A stretch of 64,000 nt of DNA from NCBI GenBank assembly GCA_038209775.1, contig JBBQXK010000018.1, forward strand, positions 7,136 to 71,135. Direction: 5' to 3'. The translations under genes and the position numbers were made by a program. The DNA is from JBBQXK01 sp038209775 (lineage in GTDB: Bacteria > Pseudomonadota > Alphaproteobacteria > Rhodobacterales > Rhodobacteraceae). Shown in pieces: positions 35,257-44,490 of the stretch. The notes beneath the pieces were generated by a model that saw only the letters and a program-made list of their open reading frames with translations, was not told the origin of the DNA and searched no databases. Position 1 is the stretch's first letter. Each line of letters begins with the position of its first letter.

Positions 35257-36243
35257 ATGACCCCCGCCGTCGAATTCTCCAATGTCACCCGCCACTTCGG
35301 CCCCGTGAAGGCGGTTGATGGCGTCAGCCTGACCATCGCCGAGGGGTCGTTCTTTGCCATGCTCGGGCCGTCCGGGTCGGGCAAGACCACCTGCCTGCGC
35401 CTGATCTCGGGGTTTGAAAAACCCACCGCCGGGCAGGTGCGCATCTTCGGTCAGGACGTGTCCGACACGCCGCCGCACCTGCGCAACGTCAATACCGTGT
35501 TCCAGGATTACGCCCTGTTTCCGCACATGAACGTGCGCGACAACGTGGCCTACGGGCTGATGGTCAAGGGCATGGCCAAGGCCCCCCGCCACACCCGTGC
35601 CGAGGAAATGCTGGCCCTGGTCAAGCTTGACGGCTACGGCGACCGCAAGCCCGGACAATTGTCGGGCGGTCAGCGTCAGCGTGTGGCGCTCGCCCGTGCC
35701 TTGGTCAACGAACCCCGGGTCCTGTTGCTGGACGAACCCCTTGGCGCGCTGGACCTGAAACTGCGCGAAGCGATGCAGGAGGAACTGAAGGCCCTGCAGC
35801 AACGCCTTGGGATCACGTTCGTTTTCGTCACCCATGACCAGGGTGAGGCGCTGTCGATGGCCGACAGCCTTGCGGTGTTCAACGAAGGCCGCATCGTGCA
35901 GATCGGCAAACCGTCCGAAATCTACGAACGCCCCGCCACCCGCTTTGTGGCCGATTTCGTGGGTTCGTCCAATGTGCTGTCGCCCGAGGTTGCACAGCGT
36001 TTCGGTGCCGCCCCCCGTTGGTCATCGCTGCGCCCCGAGGCGATCCGGCTGGCCGCGTCAGGCGTCCCCGGCATCGCAGGACCCGCGCGGTATCTGGGTG
36101 CCGGCACCCGCCTGTCGGTCGATGTCGGCACCGACCGGCTGACCGTCCACCTGCCCCCCGGCACCCCGGTTCCCGCCCCCGGCATCCCGGTGTCTCTGGA
36201 CGTGAGCGCCGCAGCGCTTCACCCCATGGAGGGCGAGGCATGA
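35257..36243 (+). CDS. ABC transporter ATPase (PotA-like)
   Basis: A 328-residue cytoplasmic ATPase. Walker A GPSGSGKT (37-44), Q-loop in VFQDYALFPHM, signature LSGGQRQRVALARAL (135 onward), Walker B LLLDEP (156-161) and H-loop VTHDQGEALS all present, followed by a TOBE-like C-terminal domain (about 250-328). It energises import of the ligand bound by the preceding gene product, a polyamine-type transporter. It is 55 bp after that gene and is followed by the permeases. Confidence 0.95.
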   Translation: MTPAVEFSNVTRHFGPVKAVDGVSLTIAEGSFFAMLGPSGSGKTTCLRLISGFEKPTAGQVRIFGQDVSDTPPHLRNVNTVFQDYALFPHMNVRDNVAYGLMVKGMAKAPRHTRAEEMLALVKLDGYGDRKPGQLSGGQRQRVALARALVNEPRVLLLDEPLGALDLKLREAMQEELKALQQRLGITFVFVTHDQGEALSMADSLAVFNEGRIVQIGKPSEIYERPATRFVADFVGSSNVLSPEVAQRFGAAPRWSSLRPEAIRLAASGVPGIAGPARYLGAGTRLSVDVGTDRLTVHLPPGTPVPAPGIPVSLDVSAAALHPMEGEA

Positions 36244-36295
36244 GCGGCAACTGTCGCAGGGGGGCGCCGCCCGCAGGCAAGGCTTGGGCCGTCCG

Positions 36296-37231
36296 ATGAC
36301 CCAAGCGGTATTCCCCGCGCGCGGTGCCGCCGACCGGCTGACGGGGCTGTTCTGGCGCAGGCCCAACCTCTTGTTGTGGCTGATGATTACACCACCGCTG
36401 GTCTGGCTGGGGCTGGTCTATCTGGGGTCGCTGGCCGCTCTTCTGGTGCAGTCGTTCTATTCCATCGACGAGTTTTCGGGCCTCGTCGTGCCGGAATTCA
36501 CGCTCAAGACCTATGCCGAATTGCTGCGGCCGGCGAACTTTGACATCATCCTGCGCACGCTTGTCATGTCGGCCACAGTGACGCTTGGCTGTGCGGTCAT
36601 CGCCTTTCCCATCGCCTATTACGCCGCCCGCCATGCGAAGGGGCGATGGAAGGCGGTGTTCTACCTCGGCGTCATGCTGCCCTTGTGGTCCAGCTATCTG
36701 GTCAAGGTCTATGCCTGGAAACTCATCCTGGCGAAGGAGGGCATCGTCACCTGGGCCTCGGACGGCATCGGCGCGGGGTTCGTGCTGAACGCGGTACTGG
36801 CGATCCCGGGGATCGGGGGAAACTCGCTGTCCACCTCGCCTTTGGGGACTTGGATGGTGTTCGTCTATGTCTGGCTGCCCTACATGATCCTGCCGATGCA
36901 GGCGTCGCTGGAGCGGGTGCCGACCTCGATGCTGGAGGCGTCTGCCGACCTTGGTGCGGCCCCGTCGCGTACGTTCCGGTCGGTGATCCTGCCCTTGGCC
37001 ATGCCGGGGGTGATCGCGGGATCGATCTTTACCTTTTCCCTGACCATGGGCGACTATATCATTCCCCAGATAATCGGCACTTCGGCGCGGTTCATCGGGC
37101 AGGCGGTATATCAGTTGCAGGGAACCGCCGGAAACCTGCCGCTTGCCGCTGCCTTTGCCGTGGTGCCGATTGCGATCATGATGGTGTATCTGTGGCTGGC
37201 CAAACGGGCGGGGGCGTTCGATGCACTCTGA
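36296..37231 (+). CDS. ABC transporter permease (PotB-like)
   Basis: A 311-residue permease with about six membrane spans (LLLWLMITPPLVWLGLVYLG, LVMSATVTLGCAVIAFPIAYY, VLNAVLAIPGIG and others) and the EAA-type loop MLEASADLGAAPSRTFRSV, which contacts the ATPase. The ATG at 36296 is taken; an in-frame TTG at 36284 is possible but not better supported. It lies 52 bp after the ATPase and overlaps the next permease by 11 bp. Confidence 0.92.
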   Translation: MTQAVFPARGAADRLTGLFWRRPNLLLWLMITPPLVWLGLVYLGSLAALLVQSFYSIDEFSGLVVPEFTLKTYAELLRPANFDIILRTLVMSATVTLGCAVIAFPIAYYAARHAKGRWKAVFYLGVMLPLWSSYLVKVYAWKLILAKEGIVTWASDGIGAGFVLNAVLAIPGIGGNSLSTSPLGTWMVFVYVWLPYMILPMQASLERVPTSMLEASADLGAAPSRTFRSVILPLAMPGVIAGSIFTFSLTMGDYIIPQIIGTSARFIGQAVYQLQGTAGNLPLAAAFAVVPIAIMMVYLWLAKRAGAFDAL

Positions 37232-38027
37232 CCGGGCGTCCTGGGGATTGCGGATCGGGGCCGTCCTGGGCCTGATGTTTCTGCACCTGCCGATCCTTCT
37301 GATCTTCCTCTATGCCTTCACCACCGAAGAGCGAAGCTATCAGTTTCCGCCCCCCGGCCTGACCACGAAATGGTTCGGCGTGGCCTGGGGCCGGGCCGAT
37401 ATCTGGCCGCCCCTGATCCTGTCGCTGCAGGTGGCCGCCATCGCCACCGCCCTTGCCATGGTGCTGGGCACGCTGGTGGCCGCCGCCATGGCGCGGGTGC
37501 GGTTCTTTGGGCGCGAACAGATCAGCCTGTTGATAATATTGCCGATTGCCCTGCCCGGCGTCATCACTGGCATGTCGCTGCGGTCGGCCTTTGCCATCGC
37601 GGATATCCCGTTTTCCACCTGGACCATCGTTCTGGGCCACGCGACGTTCTGCATCGTCATCGTCTACAACAACGCCGTCGCCCGGTTCCGCAGGCTTTCT
37701 GGGGGGGTGCTGGAAGCGTCGGCAGACCTTGGAGCGAACGCCTTCCAGACGTTCCGCCATGTCCTCTTGCCCAACCTTGGCTCAGCACTTCTGGCCGGGG
37801 GGATGCTGGCCTTTGCGCTGTCGTTCGACGAGGTGATCGTGACCACCTTTACCGCAGGCCAGCAATCGACGCTGCCGATATGGATGCTGAACGAACTGGT
37901 CCGGCCAAGGCAGAGGCCGGTCACCAACGTGGTCGCCATGGTGGTCTTTGCCGCGACGTTCTTGCCGATCCTCGCCGCCTACTACTTGACGCGTGGGGGA
38001 AGCGAGACGGCGGGCGGTGGCAAGTAG
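37221..38027 (+). CDS. ABC transporter permease (PotC-like)
   Basis: The second permease, 268 residues, with six predicted spans and the coupling loop LEASADLGANAFQTFRHVLLP. The gene begins inside the end of the previous permease (11-bp overlap), which fixes their stoichiometry. Its stop codon abuts the stop of convergent glcB with no base between. With the binding protein and ATPase it completes a four-gene importer. Confidence 0.93.
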   Translation: MHSDRASWGLRIGAVLGLMFLHLPILLIFLYAFTTEERSYQFPPPGLTTKWFGVAWGRADIWPPLILSLQVAAIATALAMVLGTLVAAAMARVRFFGREQISLLIILPIALPGVITGMSLRSAFAIADIPFSTWTIVLGHATFCIVIVYNNAVARFRRLSGGVLEASADLGANAFQTFRHVLLPNLGSALLAGGMLAFALSFDEVIVTTFTAGQQSTLPIWMLNELVRPRQRPVTNVVAMVVFAATFLPILAAYYLTRGGSETAGGGK

Positions 38028-40172
38028 CTATCCCGCCGCCTTGGCCAGCAAACGATAGTGGTGCAACAGCGGCTCGGTATACCCCGACGGCTGCTCGCGC
38101 CCTTTGAACACCAGATCGCAGGCCGCCTGAAACGCGATGCCCTGATACCCCGGGGCCATTGCGCGATAGGCGGGATCACTTTCGTTCTGGCGGTCCACCA
38201 CCGCCGCCATACGGCGCATCGCCTCCATCACGGCGTCCTGCCCCACCACCCCGTGATGCATCCAGTTGGCAAGCGCCTGACTGCTGATGCGGCAGGTCGC
38301 GCGGTCCTCCATCAACCCTATGTCATTGATATCGGGCACCTTGGAACAGCCCACCCCGGCGTCTATCCAGCGGACGACATAGCCGAGGATGCCTTGCGCG
38401 TTATTCTCGACCTCGCGCAGGATCTGCGCGTCGGACCAGCGCCGCCAGGTGGCCGTGGGAATGTCGAGTACCGCATCGACATGCGCCCGCCTTCCCCCCG
38501 CCGCCAGACGCCGCTGCACGGCGAACACGTCCACCTTGTGATAATGCAGCGCATGCAGCGTTGCCGCCGTGGGTGACGGCACCCAGGCGCAGTTGGCCCC
38601 TGCCTTGAGGTGTTCGATCTTGGTCTCGACCATCGCCGCCATCAGGTCGGGCATCGCCCACATGCCCTTGCCGATCTGCGCCCGCCCCGACAGCCCGCAT
38701 TCAAGGCCGATATCGACGTTGCGGTTTTCATACGCCCCGATCCAGCCCTTGCGCTTGATGAAATCCTTGCGGCTGAAGGGGCCGGCCTCCATCGAGGTGT
38801 GGATCTCGTCGCCGGTGCGGTCGAGAAAGCCGGTGTTGATGAAGGTCACGCGGTGGCGTGCCGCGCGGATGCATTGCTTGAGGTTGACCGAGGTGCGGCG
38901 TTCCTCGTCCATGATGCCCAGTTTCACGGTGTGGCGCGGCAGGCCCAGCACATCCTCGACATGGGCAAAGGTGGCGTCGGCAAAGGCCACCTCGTCGGGC
39001 CCGTGCATCTTGGGCTTGACCACATAGACCGACCCCATGACCGAATTGCGGGTGCCGTCGGACTTGGCCAGATCATGCATGGCGATCAGCGTCGTCACCA
39101 TCGCGTCCATCAGCCCCTCGGGCACCTCGGCGCCATCGGCGTCAAGGATGGCGGGGGTCGTCATCAGGTGGCCAACGTTCCTGATCCACAACAGCGCACG
39201 GCCCTTCACCGTGATCGTCTGGCCATCCGGTCCAAGGTAATCGCGGTCGGCATTCAGCCGGCGCTGCACGCGGCGACCACCCTTGTCGAGTTCGGCGGAA
39301 AGGTCGCCCTGCATCAGGCCCAGCCAGTTGGCGTAGGCCGCAACCTTGTCTTCGGCATCGACGCAGGCCACGGAATCCTCGCAGTCCATGATTGCCGAGA
39401 CGGCACTTTCCAGCACCACATCGGCCAGACAGGCCTGATCCCGACTGCCGATGAAATGGGCGCGGTCGAACACCAGTTCCACATGTAAGCCATTGTTGCG
39501 CAACAGAACTGCGTCGGGGGCGCGCGGGTTGCCCCGGTAGCCTGCGAACTTCGCGGGGTCTTCCAGCGGCAGGTCGTCAACCATAAGGGCGCCGTCCCGC
39601 ACCTGATAGCGGCGCACGTCGGCGTGGCTGGCACCACGGATGGGAAAGGTTTCGTCCAGAAACACCCGCGCCCGCGCCACGACACGCGCACCGCGGCCCC
39701 GCTCATAGCCACCAGAGGGCGGCGGCGACCCCATGGCGTCGGTGCCATAAAGGCAGTCGTACAGCGACCCCCACCGCGCGTTCGCCGCGTTCAGCGCATA
39801 GCGGGCGTTGGTCACGGGCACCACCAGTTGCGGGCCGGGGACGGTGGCAATCTCGGGATCGACGTTGGTCGTGTCGATGGTGAAATCGGGGCCTTCGGGC
39901 AACAGATACCCGATCTGCTCCAGAAAGGCATGATAGGCGTCAAGGTCATGCGGCACGTCGCGACGGGCGATGTGCCAGGCGTCGATGCGGGCCTGCATGT
40001 CGGCTCGGATGGCCAGCAAGGCCTTGTTCTGTGGGGCAAGTTTGGCAATCATGGCGGCAAAGCCGGACCAGAACCGTTGGGGCGTGACGCCGGTGCCGGG
40101 CAGTGTGCGGGTTTCCAGAAATTGCGCGAGGCCGTCGTCTACCTGCAACCCTTGCCGATCTGTCCGTGCCAT
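38028..40172 (-). CDS. glcB: Malate synthase G
   Basis: Condenses glyoxylate and acetyl-CoA to malate in glycolate/glyoxylate use. The 714 residues fit the long G-form (about 720). MDCEDSVACVDAEDKV, RNVGHLMTTPAI and NCAWVPSPTAATLHALHY are characteristic blocks with active-site residues; the C-terminal SRISSQALANWMHHG-like segment is present. The start ATG at 40172 (MARTDRQG) follows AAGGGG by 7 bases; the open frame continues upstream without a better start. No isocitrate lyase is in the window, so glycolate metabolism or the ethylmalonyl pathway may supply glyoxylate. Confidence 0.97.
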   Translation of the reverse strand: MARTDRQGLQVDDGLAQFLETRTLPGTGVTPQRFWSGFAAMIAKLAPQNKALLAIRADMQARIDAWHIARRDVPHDLDAYHAFLEQIGYLLPEGPDFTIDTTNVDPEIATVPGPQLVVPVTNARYALNAANARWGSLYDCLYGTDAMGSPPPSGGYERGRGARVVARARVFLDETFPIRGASHADVRRYQVRDGALMVDDLPLEDPAKFAGYRGNPRAPDAVLLRNNGLHVELVFDRAHFIGSRDQACLADVVLESAVSAIMDCEDSVACVDAEDKVAAYANWLGLMQGDLSAELDKGGRRVQRRLNADRDYLGPDGQTITVKGRALLWIRNVGHLMTTPAILDADGAEVPEGLMDAMVTTLIAMHDLAKSDGTRNSVMGSVYVVKPKMHGPDEVAFADATFAHVEDVLGLPRHTVKLGIMDEERRTSVNLKQCIRAARHRVTFINTGFLDRTGDEIHTSMEAGPFSRKDFIKRKGWIGAYENRNVDIGLECGLSGRAQIGKGMWAMPDLMAAMVETKIEHLKAGANCAWVPSPTAATLHALHYHKVDVFAVQRRLAAGGRRAHVDAVLDIPTATWRRWSDAQILREVENNAQGILGYVVRWIDAGVGCSKVPDINDIGLMEDRATCRISSQALANWMHHGVVGQDAVMEAMRRMAAVVDRQNESDPAYRAMAPGYQGIAFQAACDLVFKGREQPSGYTEPLLHHYRLLAKAAG

Positions 40173-40299
40173 GTCGCAACCCCTTAGCCAGCCGATGCCC
40201 GCCAAGGGATAGGGGGATGCGGGGCGGGCTGCAATGCTGTCACCACTGGCAATATGCGCCTTGTCGGCTTCATACTGCGGTCGGGCGACAGGAAACCAC

Positions 40300-40923
40300 A
40301 TGTGCAATCTTTACAGCCACACCCGTGCCGTCGACGCGATGCGACAGTTGTTTGCCCCCGATCTGCTGGATGCCGGTGGGCGCAATCTGGAACCGCAGCC
40401 CGCCATCTATCCCGACCATGCGGCGCCCGTCGTGGTGCGCCGGGGTGATGACCTGCGGCTTGACCTCGCGCGGTGGGGGTTGCCGACGCCGCAGGTCTAT
40501 CTTGCGGGCAAGAAAACGGACCGGGGGGTGACGAATGTCCGCAACCCGAAGTCCCCACATTGGCGGGCCTGGCTGGGGCCGCAGAACCGCTGTCTGGTGC
40601 CCTTTGACCGGTTTGCCGAGCCTGTGCCCGGTGGAAGTGATTGGTTTCGAATGACAAATGAAAACCCTGCGTTCTTTGCGGGGATCGTCGTGCGTGACTG
40701 GACATCGGTGCGCAAGCTGGCCGAGGGGCCGGTGACATGCGACCTTTTCGCCTTTCTGACGACCGAGGCCAACAGCGTCGTCGGGGCAGTTCACCCCAAG
40801 GCGATGCCGGTGATCCTGTCCGAGCCGTCCGAGTGGCAGGTCTGGCTGACCGCGCCATGGAGCGAGGCGCTGGCGCTGCAACGGCCGCTTGGGGCGGAAC
40901 TGCTGCAGATGGACCCCCGGTGA
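40300..40923 (+). CDS. SOS-response-associated peptidase (SRAP/YedK)
   Basis: A 207-residue SRAP-family protein. The N-terminal MCNLYS gives the catalytic Cys2 after Met removal, which forms a covalent link with abasic sites in single-stranded DNA. TNVRNPKSPHWRAWL, QNRCLVPFDRFAEP and HPKAMPVIL carry the conserved Asn, Glu and His. The start at 40300 is fixed by Cys2 and by AGGAAAC upstream. It is divergent from glcB. The role is protection of abasic sites during replication. Confidence 0.93.
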   Translation: MCNLYSHTRAVDAMRQLFAPDLLDAGGRNLEPQPAIYPDHAAPVVVRRGDDLRLDLARWGLPTPQVYLAGKKTDRGVTNVRNPKSPHWRAWLGPQNRCLVPFDRFAEPVPGGSDWFRMTNENPAFFAGIVVRDWTSVRKLAEGPVTCDLFAFLTTEANSVVGAVHPKAMPVILSEPSEWQVWLTAPWSEALALQRPLGAELLQMDPR

Positions 40924-41079
40924 CTTCTCCACAGGTTCCTGATGCAGAAATCGCTTTACAGGGTTCCGGTCGGCCTCCACTATATCTAGAAGGATGGCGT
41001 CGGGCAAACGCTGTACCTTGCCAGACACCCAGCCGCTAGGGGTCGTTCAGGCCCTGAGGGCTCAATAATGAGGCAGGGC

Positions 41080-41583
41080 ATGTCACTTTCTGAAGATCTG
41101 ATGTCGACCGAGGATCTGCACCCCATAGATATTGTCGAGACGCTGGCCGAACACCACATGTGGGAGTTCGACCGCGTGACCGACGACCAGATCGCCATGG
41201 CGGTTGAGGGGCAGTGGCGCACCTATTCGCTGACTCTGGCCTGGTGCGCCAAGGACGAGACGCTGCGGCTGATCTGCACCTTTGAGATGGAGCCACCCGA
41301 GGGGCGCCTTTCGGAGTTGTACGATGTGCTGAACCGCTGCAACGACATGGTCTGGACCGGGGCCTTTACCTGGTGGGCCGAGCAGAAACTGATGGTCTGG
41401 CGCTATGGGTTGTGTCTGGCAGGGGGGCAGATCGCTACCCCTGAGCAGATCGACCGGCTGATCGCGGCGGCGGTGACGGCGGCAGAGCGGTTCTATCCGG
41501 CGTTCCAGATGGTGTCCTGGGCCGACCATGACCCGGCCAGTGCGATGAAGGTGGCGATTGCCGAGGCCTACGGGCGAGCCTGA
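41080..41583 (+). CDS. YbjN-domain protein
   Basis: A 167-residue protein with LHPIDIVETLAEHHMWEFDR, QIAMAVEGQWRTYSLTLAW and CTFEMEPPEGRLSELYDVLN, the usual YbjN-type alpha/beta pattern seen in alphaproteobacteria, and related to type III chaperone folds. The function is unknown; a chaperone-like role is inferred. The ATG at 41080 (MSLSEDLM) is chosen with GAGGCAGGG upstream; an ATG at 41068 is a near alternative. After its stop lies the 11-bp array A2. Confidence 0.8.
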   Translation: MSLSEDLMSTEDLHPIDIVETLAEHHMWEFDRVTDDQIAMAVEGQWRTYSLTLAWCAKDETLRLICTFEMEPPEGRLSELYDVLNRCNDMVWTGAFTWWAEQKLMVWRYGLCLAGGQIATPEQIDRLIAAAVTAAERFYPAFQMVSWADHDPASAMKVAIAEAYGRA

Positions 41584-41680
41584 CCGGACCTGCGTTGCGG
41601 CTGGTTAATCAAAGGTAAACGCGACCCCGCGCAGGCATGGCGGGGTCGGCCCCAACCGACGGAAAACGCTGTGTTTTAGG

Positions 41681-41735
41681 CGTATGCAATCCGTATTCGA
41701 ACCGTACAGCATGCGTATTACATCTGTACATACGT
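41681..41735 (+). repeat. Array of five 11-bp units, CGTAT type, copy A2
   Basis: Five abutting 11-bp units: CGTATGCAATC, CGTATTCGAAC, CGTACAGCATG, CGTATTACATC, TGTACATACGT. Flanks GAAAACGC (41672) and GCATTTTCCGG are shared with copy A3 at 57400-57454, so the homologous stretch is about 80 bp. It lies between two convergent genes, beyond the stop of the YbjN gene and before the stop of the aminotransferase gene. Confidence 0.75.
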
Positions 41736-41769
41736 TTTTGCATTTTCCGGCCCGGCAGGAGCCCTGCCG

Positions 41770-42633
41770 TCACGCTTGCGTCGCGGCCCAGTCCCAGTAC
41801 AGCGATCTGGCGCGCCGGGCCATCGGACCCACCTGATATTCGCGGTCCTCGAAGGCGCGGGCGGGCATGATCTTGGACAGGTTGCCGGTCAGGAACACCT
41901 CGTCCGCAGCGCGGAAATCGTCGAAGGTCAGCACGGCCTCGACCACCTCGACGCCGTCGGCGCGCAGGTTGGCGATGTGGCGGGCGCGGGTGATGCCGGC
42001 GAGGAAGGTGCCGTTGGCGGCAGGGGTGAACACGACGCCGTCGCGGACCATGAACACGTTCGCCGTCGCCGTCTCGGCCACGTTGCCAAGCGCGTCGGCG
42101 ACAAGGGCGTTGCCGAAGCCCTTCGCCTTGGCCTCGACCAGCATGCGGGCGTTGTTGGGGTAAAGGCAGCCCGCCTTGGCGTTGCAGACCGAATCCTCAA
42201 GCACCGGACGGCGGAACCTTGTGCGGCAGAGGGTGGTCGATGACCCTTCGGCGGGCATCGGGATGGATTCGAGGCTGATGGCAAAGCCGGTGCTGTCGGG
42301 CAGGGGTTCAACGCCCAGCTCAGAGCCGTCGATGGCCCAGTACATCGGGCGGATATAGACGGCCTCACCGGGGGCAAAGCCGCGCAGGCCGTCGCGGATC
42401 AGGCCCTCCATCGTGTCGGGGTCGACGGTCGGCGTGACCATCAGCGCCGTGGCCGAGCGGTTCACCCGGTGGCAGTGCAGGGCAAGGTCGGGTGCCCGCC
42501 CGTCAAACCACCGCGCGCCGTCGAACACGGTGGAGCCGAGCCATGATCCGTGATCACCGGCGCGCATCACCATCACGTCGCCGTCGTGCCAGCGGCCATC
42601 GAAATATGTGCGGATCGTCTTGCCGAAAGCCAT
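41770..42633 (-). CDS. Class IV aminotransferase (branched-chain type)
   Basis: A 287-residue PLP enzyme of fold type IV (branched-chain, D-amino acid or 4-amino-4-deoxychorismate lyase group). The PLP lysine is in SVCNAKAGCLYPNNARM (Lys153); ETATANVFMVRDG and GITRARHIANLR are the downstream blocks. VYIRPMYWAIDG suggests a branched-chain-like enzyme, but the group is hard to split by eye. The start ATG at 42633. It is 4 bp before the MATE gene in the same direction, and convergent with the YbjN gene. Confidence 0.82.
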   Translation of the reverse strand: MAFGKTIRTYFDGRWHDGDVMVMRAGDHGSWLGSTVFDGARWFDGRAPDLALHCHRVNRSATALMVTPTVDPDTMEGLIRDGLRGFAPGEAVYIRPMYWAIDGSELGVEPLPDSTGFAISLESIPMPAEGSSTTLCRTRFRRPVLEDSVCNAKAGCLYPNNARMLVEAKAKGFGNALVADALGNVAETATANVFMVRDGVVFTPAANGTFLAGITRARHIANLRADGVEVVEAVLTFDDFRAADEVFLTGNLSKIMPARAFEDREYQVGPMARRARSLYWDWAATQA

Positions 42634-42637
42634 GTCG

Positions 42638-43963
42638 CTATCCCCTTGTCGCCGCGCGCAGGACCCTTGGCCAATAAAGGCCCAGCGTGATCCCGCGTGT
42701 TACGTTCAGCACCATCAGTCCGGCCCAGAGACCATGATTGCCGTAGGCCGGCAACAGGAGTGTCAGCGCGCTCGCATAGATCGCGACCGAGACCAGCATG
42801 GCATTGCGCATCTCGCGCGTGCAGGTGGCGCCGATGAAGATACCGTCCAGCATCCATGACGCGATGCCGACAAGGGGGGCGGCGATGAGCCACGGCAGGT
42901 ATTCCCGCGCTGCAGCCCGAACCCCCGGTTCGGTGGTCAGAAGGTCGATGATCGCGGGGCCAGCGACGAGGAAGGCCAGCGATATCAGGACCGTGCCCCC
43001 AAGGGCCCAGAGCGAGGTCAGCCATGCAGCACGGCGCAGCGTGCTGACCGAACGCGCGCCCACCGCCTGGCCCACCAGAGCCTCGGCACCAAAGGCAAAG
43101 CCGTCGAGCGCGTAGGCGGAGACCTCGATGAACTGCAACAGCACCTGATTGGCGGCAAGGGTGACATCGCCCAAGCCCGCGCCCAGAAAGATGAAGGTGG
43201 TGAACGAACCCTGCAGGATGACCGAGCGGATCATGATGTCGGTATTGACGGATGCCATACGCCGCAGGGCGACGGTGTCGCGCAATCGCGCGCGGGCGGC
43301 TTGCCAGACCGGGCCAAAGGCGGACCGGCAGAACCAGAGGCCAAGCGCCAGCCCCGTCCATTCGGCGATCAGTGTGGCCACCGCCACCCCCGGCACGCCC
43401 CAGCCAAGGCCAAGGACGAACCACAGGTCCAGCACGATGTTCAGCCCGTTCATCCAGACCTGCAGCACGAACACCGCCCGCGTCCGTTCAAGCGCGATCA
43501 GCCAGCCGGTGATGGCGTAAAGCGCGATGGTGGCGGGTGCGCCCCAGATGCGGATGGAGAGGTACTGTTGCGCAAGGGCCTCAACCTCGGCCGAGGCGGG
43601 GGCAAGGGCAAAGGCCGCGTGGAAGATAAGCACCTGCAACAGGATGAGGGCCACCCCCGCCCCAAGGCCGATGACAAGGGCGCGGTAGAGGACGGCCGCG
43701 CGTTCACCCGTGTCGCCTGCGCCATGCGCCTGTGCGGCCAATCCGCTGGTGCCCATGCGCAGGAAGCCGAAGATCCAGTAGAACGAGGCCAGGATGATCG
43801 CCCCCACCCCCACCGCCCCGATCGGGGCCGCCTGCCCCAACTGCCCGATGACGCCGGTATCGACGGCCCCCAGCAGCGGGATGGTGGCGTTGGACAAGAC
43901 GATGGGCAGCGCGATCTTCAGCACACGGGCGTGGGTGATGTCGGCAGGCCGCGCTGCCGTCAT
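42638..43963 (-). CDS. MATE-family efflux transporter
   Basis: A 441-residue membrane protein with about twelve predicted spans, the two-fold MATE layout (VDTGVIGQLGQAAPIGAVGV in the first half, IEVSAYALDGFAFGAEALVG in the second). Likely cation-driven export of drugs or metabolites. Its ATG overlaps the stop of the hotdog thioesterase gene by 4 bp, and the aminotransferase gene follows 4 bp after its own stop, so a three-gene operon is likely. Confidence 0.92.
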   Translation of the reverse strand: MTAARPADITHARVLKIALPIVLSNATIPLLGAVDTGVIGQLGQAAPIGAVGVGAIILASFYWIFGFLRMGTSGLAAQAHGAGDTGERAAVLYRALVIGLGAGVALILLQVLIFHAAFALAPASAEVEALAQQYLSIRIWGAPATIALYAITGWLIALERTRAVFVLQVWMNGLNIVLDLWFVLGLGWGVPGVAVATLIAEWTGLALGLWFCRSAFGPVWQAARARLRDTVALRRMASVNTDIMIRSVILQGSFTTFIFLGAGLGDVTLAANQVLLQFIEVSAYALDGFAFGAEALVGQAVGARSVSTLRRAAWLTSLWALGGTVLISLAFLVAGPAIIDLLTTEPGVRAAAREYLPWLIAAPLVGIASWMLDGIFIGATCTREMRNAMLVSVAIYASALTLLLPAYGNHGLWAGLMVLNVTRGITLGLYWPRVLRAATRG

Positions 43964-44466
43964 GCAGGAATGCGCCCCGCCTCGTCACGGTCGGGCATCA
44001 GGAAATGCCCGGTCCCTTGCGCAAACAGGCGCGCCCGGTTGTCCTGCCAGGCCTCGACATGGACGCTTGCATAGCGCCGCCCGGAACGGTTGACCCGCGC
44101 CCGCGCATAGGCGTCGCGCGGCAGGCCGGTGCGCAGGTAATCCACCGTGAAATCAATCGTCTTGGGCAACAGGAGCGGCCCCGGCTGCCCCCCCTCCATC
44201 GCTTCCCGCATCGTGGCCCAGGCCAGTTCGATGATCGCCGTGGTTTCAAGGAAGGCCGCCGTGGCCCCGCCATGCAGCGCCGGGATCATCGGATTGCCAA
44301 TCAGTGCATCAGCGTAGGGCAAGGTCGCGGTCAGCTCGTCACCCCGCCGGTCGAACCGGATACCGAGAAAGGTGATGTAGGGCACGCCGCTGACCAAGGC
44401 CCGCAAGGCAGCATCGCGGCGCTCCTTGACCACCTGGACGGGCTCCGGTCTGGGCGGCACGGTCAT
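43960..44466 (-). CDS. PaaI-type hotdog thioesterase, upstream of MATE
   Basis: A 168-residue hotdog-fold acyl-CoA thioesterase: LPYADALIGNPMIPALHGGATAAFLETTAI contains the PALHGG catalytic segment, followed by KTIDFTVDYLRTG and ARARVNRSGRRYASV. The start ATG at 44466 (MTVPPRPEPVQVV). The first gene of the leftward unit with MATE and the aminotransferase; 44467-44614 in front is filled by an inverted repeat pair. The substrate is unknown, probably an aromatic or short acyl-CoA. Confidence 0.85.
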   Translation of the reverse strand: MTVPPRPEPVQVVKERRDAALRALVSGVPYITFLGIRFDRRGDELTATLPYADALIGNPMIPALHGGATAAFLETTAIIELAWATMREAMEGGQPGPLLLPKTIDFTVDYLRTGLPRDAYARARVNRSGRRYASVHVEAWQDNRARLFAQGTGHFLMPDRDEAGRIPA

Positions 44467-44490
44467 GTCAAACCTGCGGGCGACGCGCAC

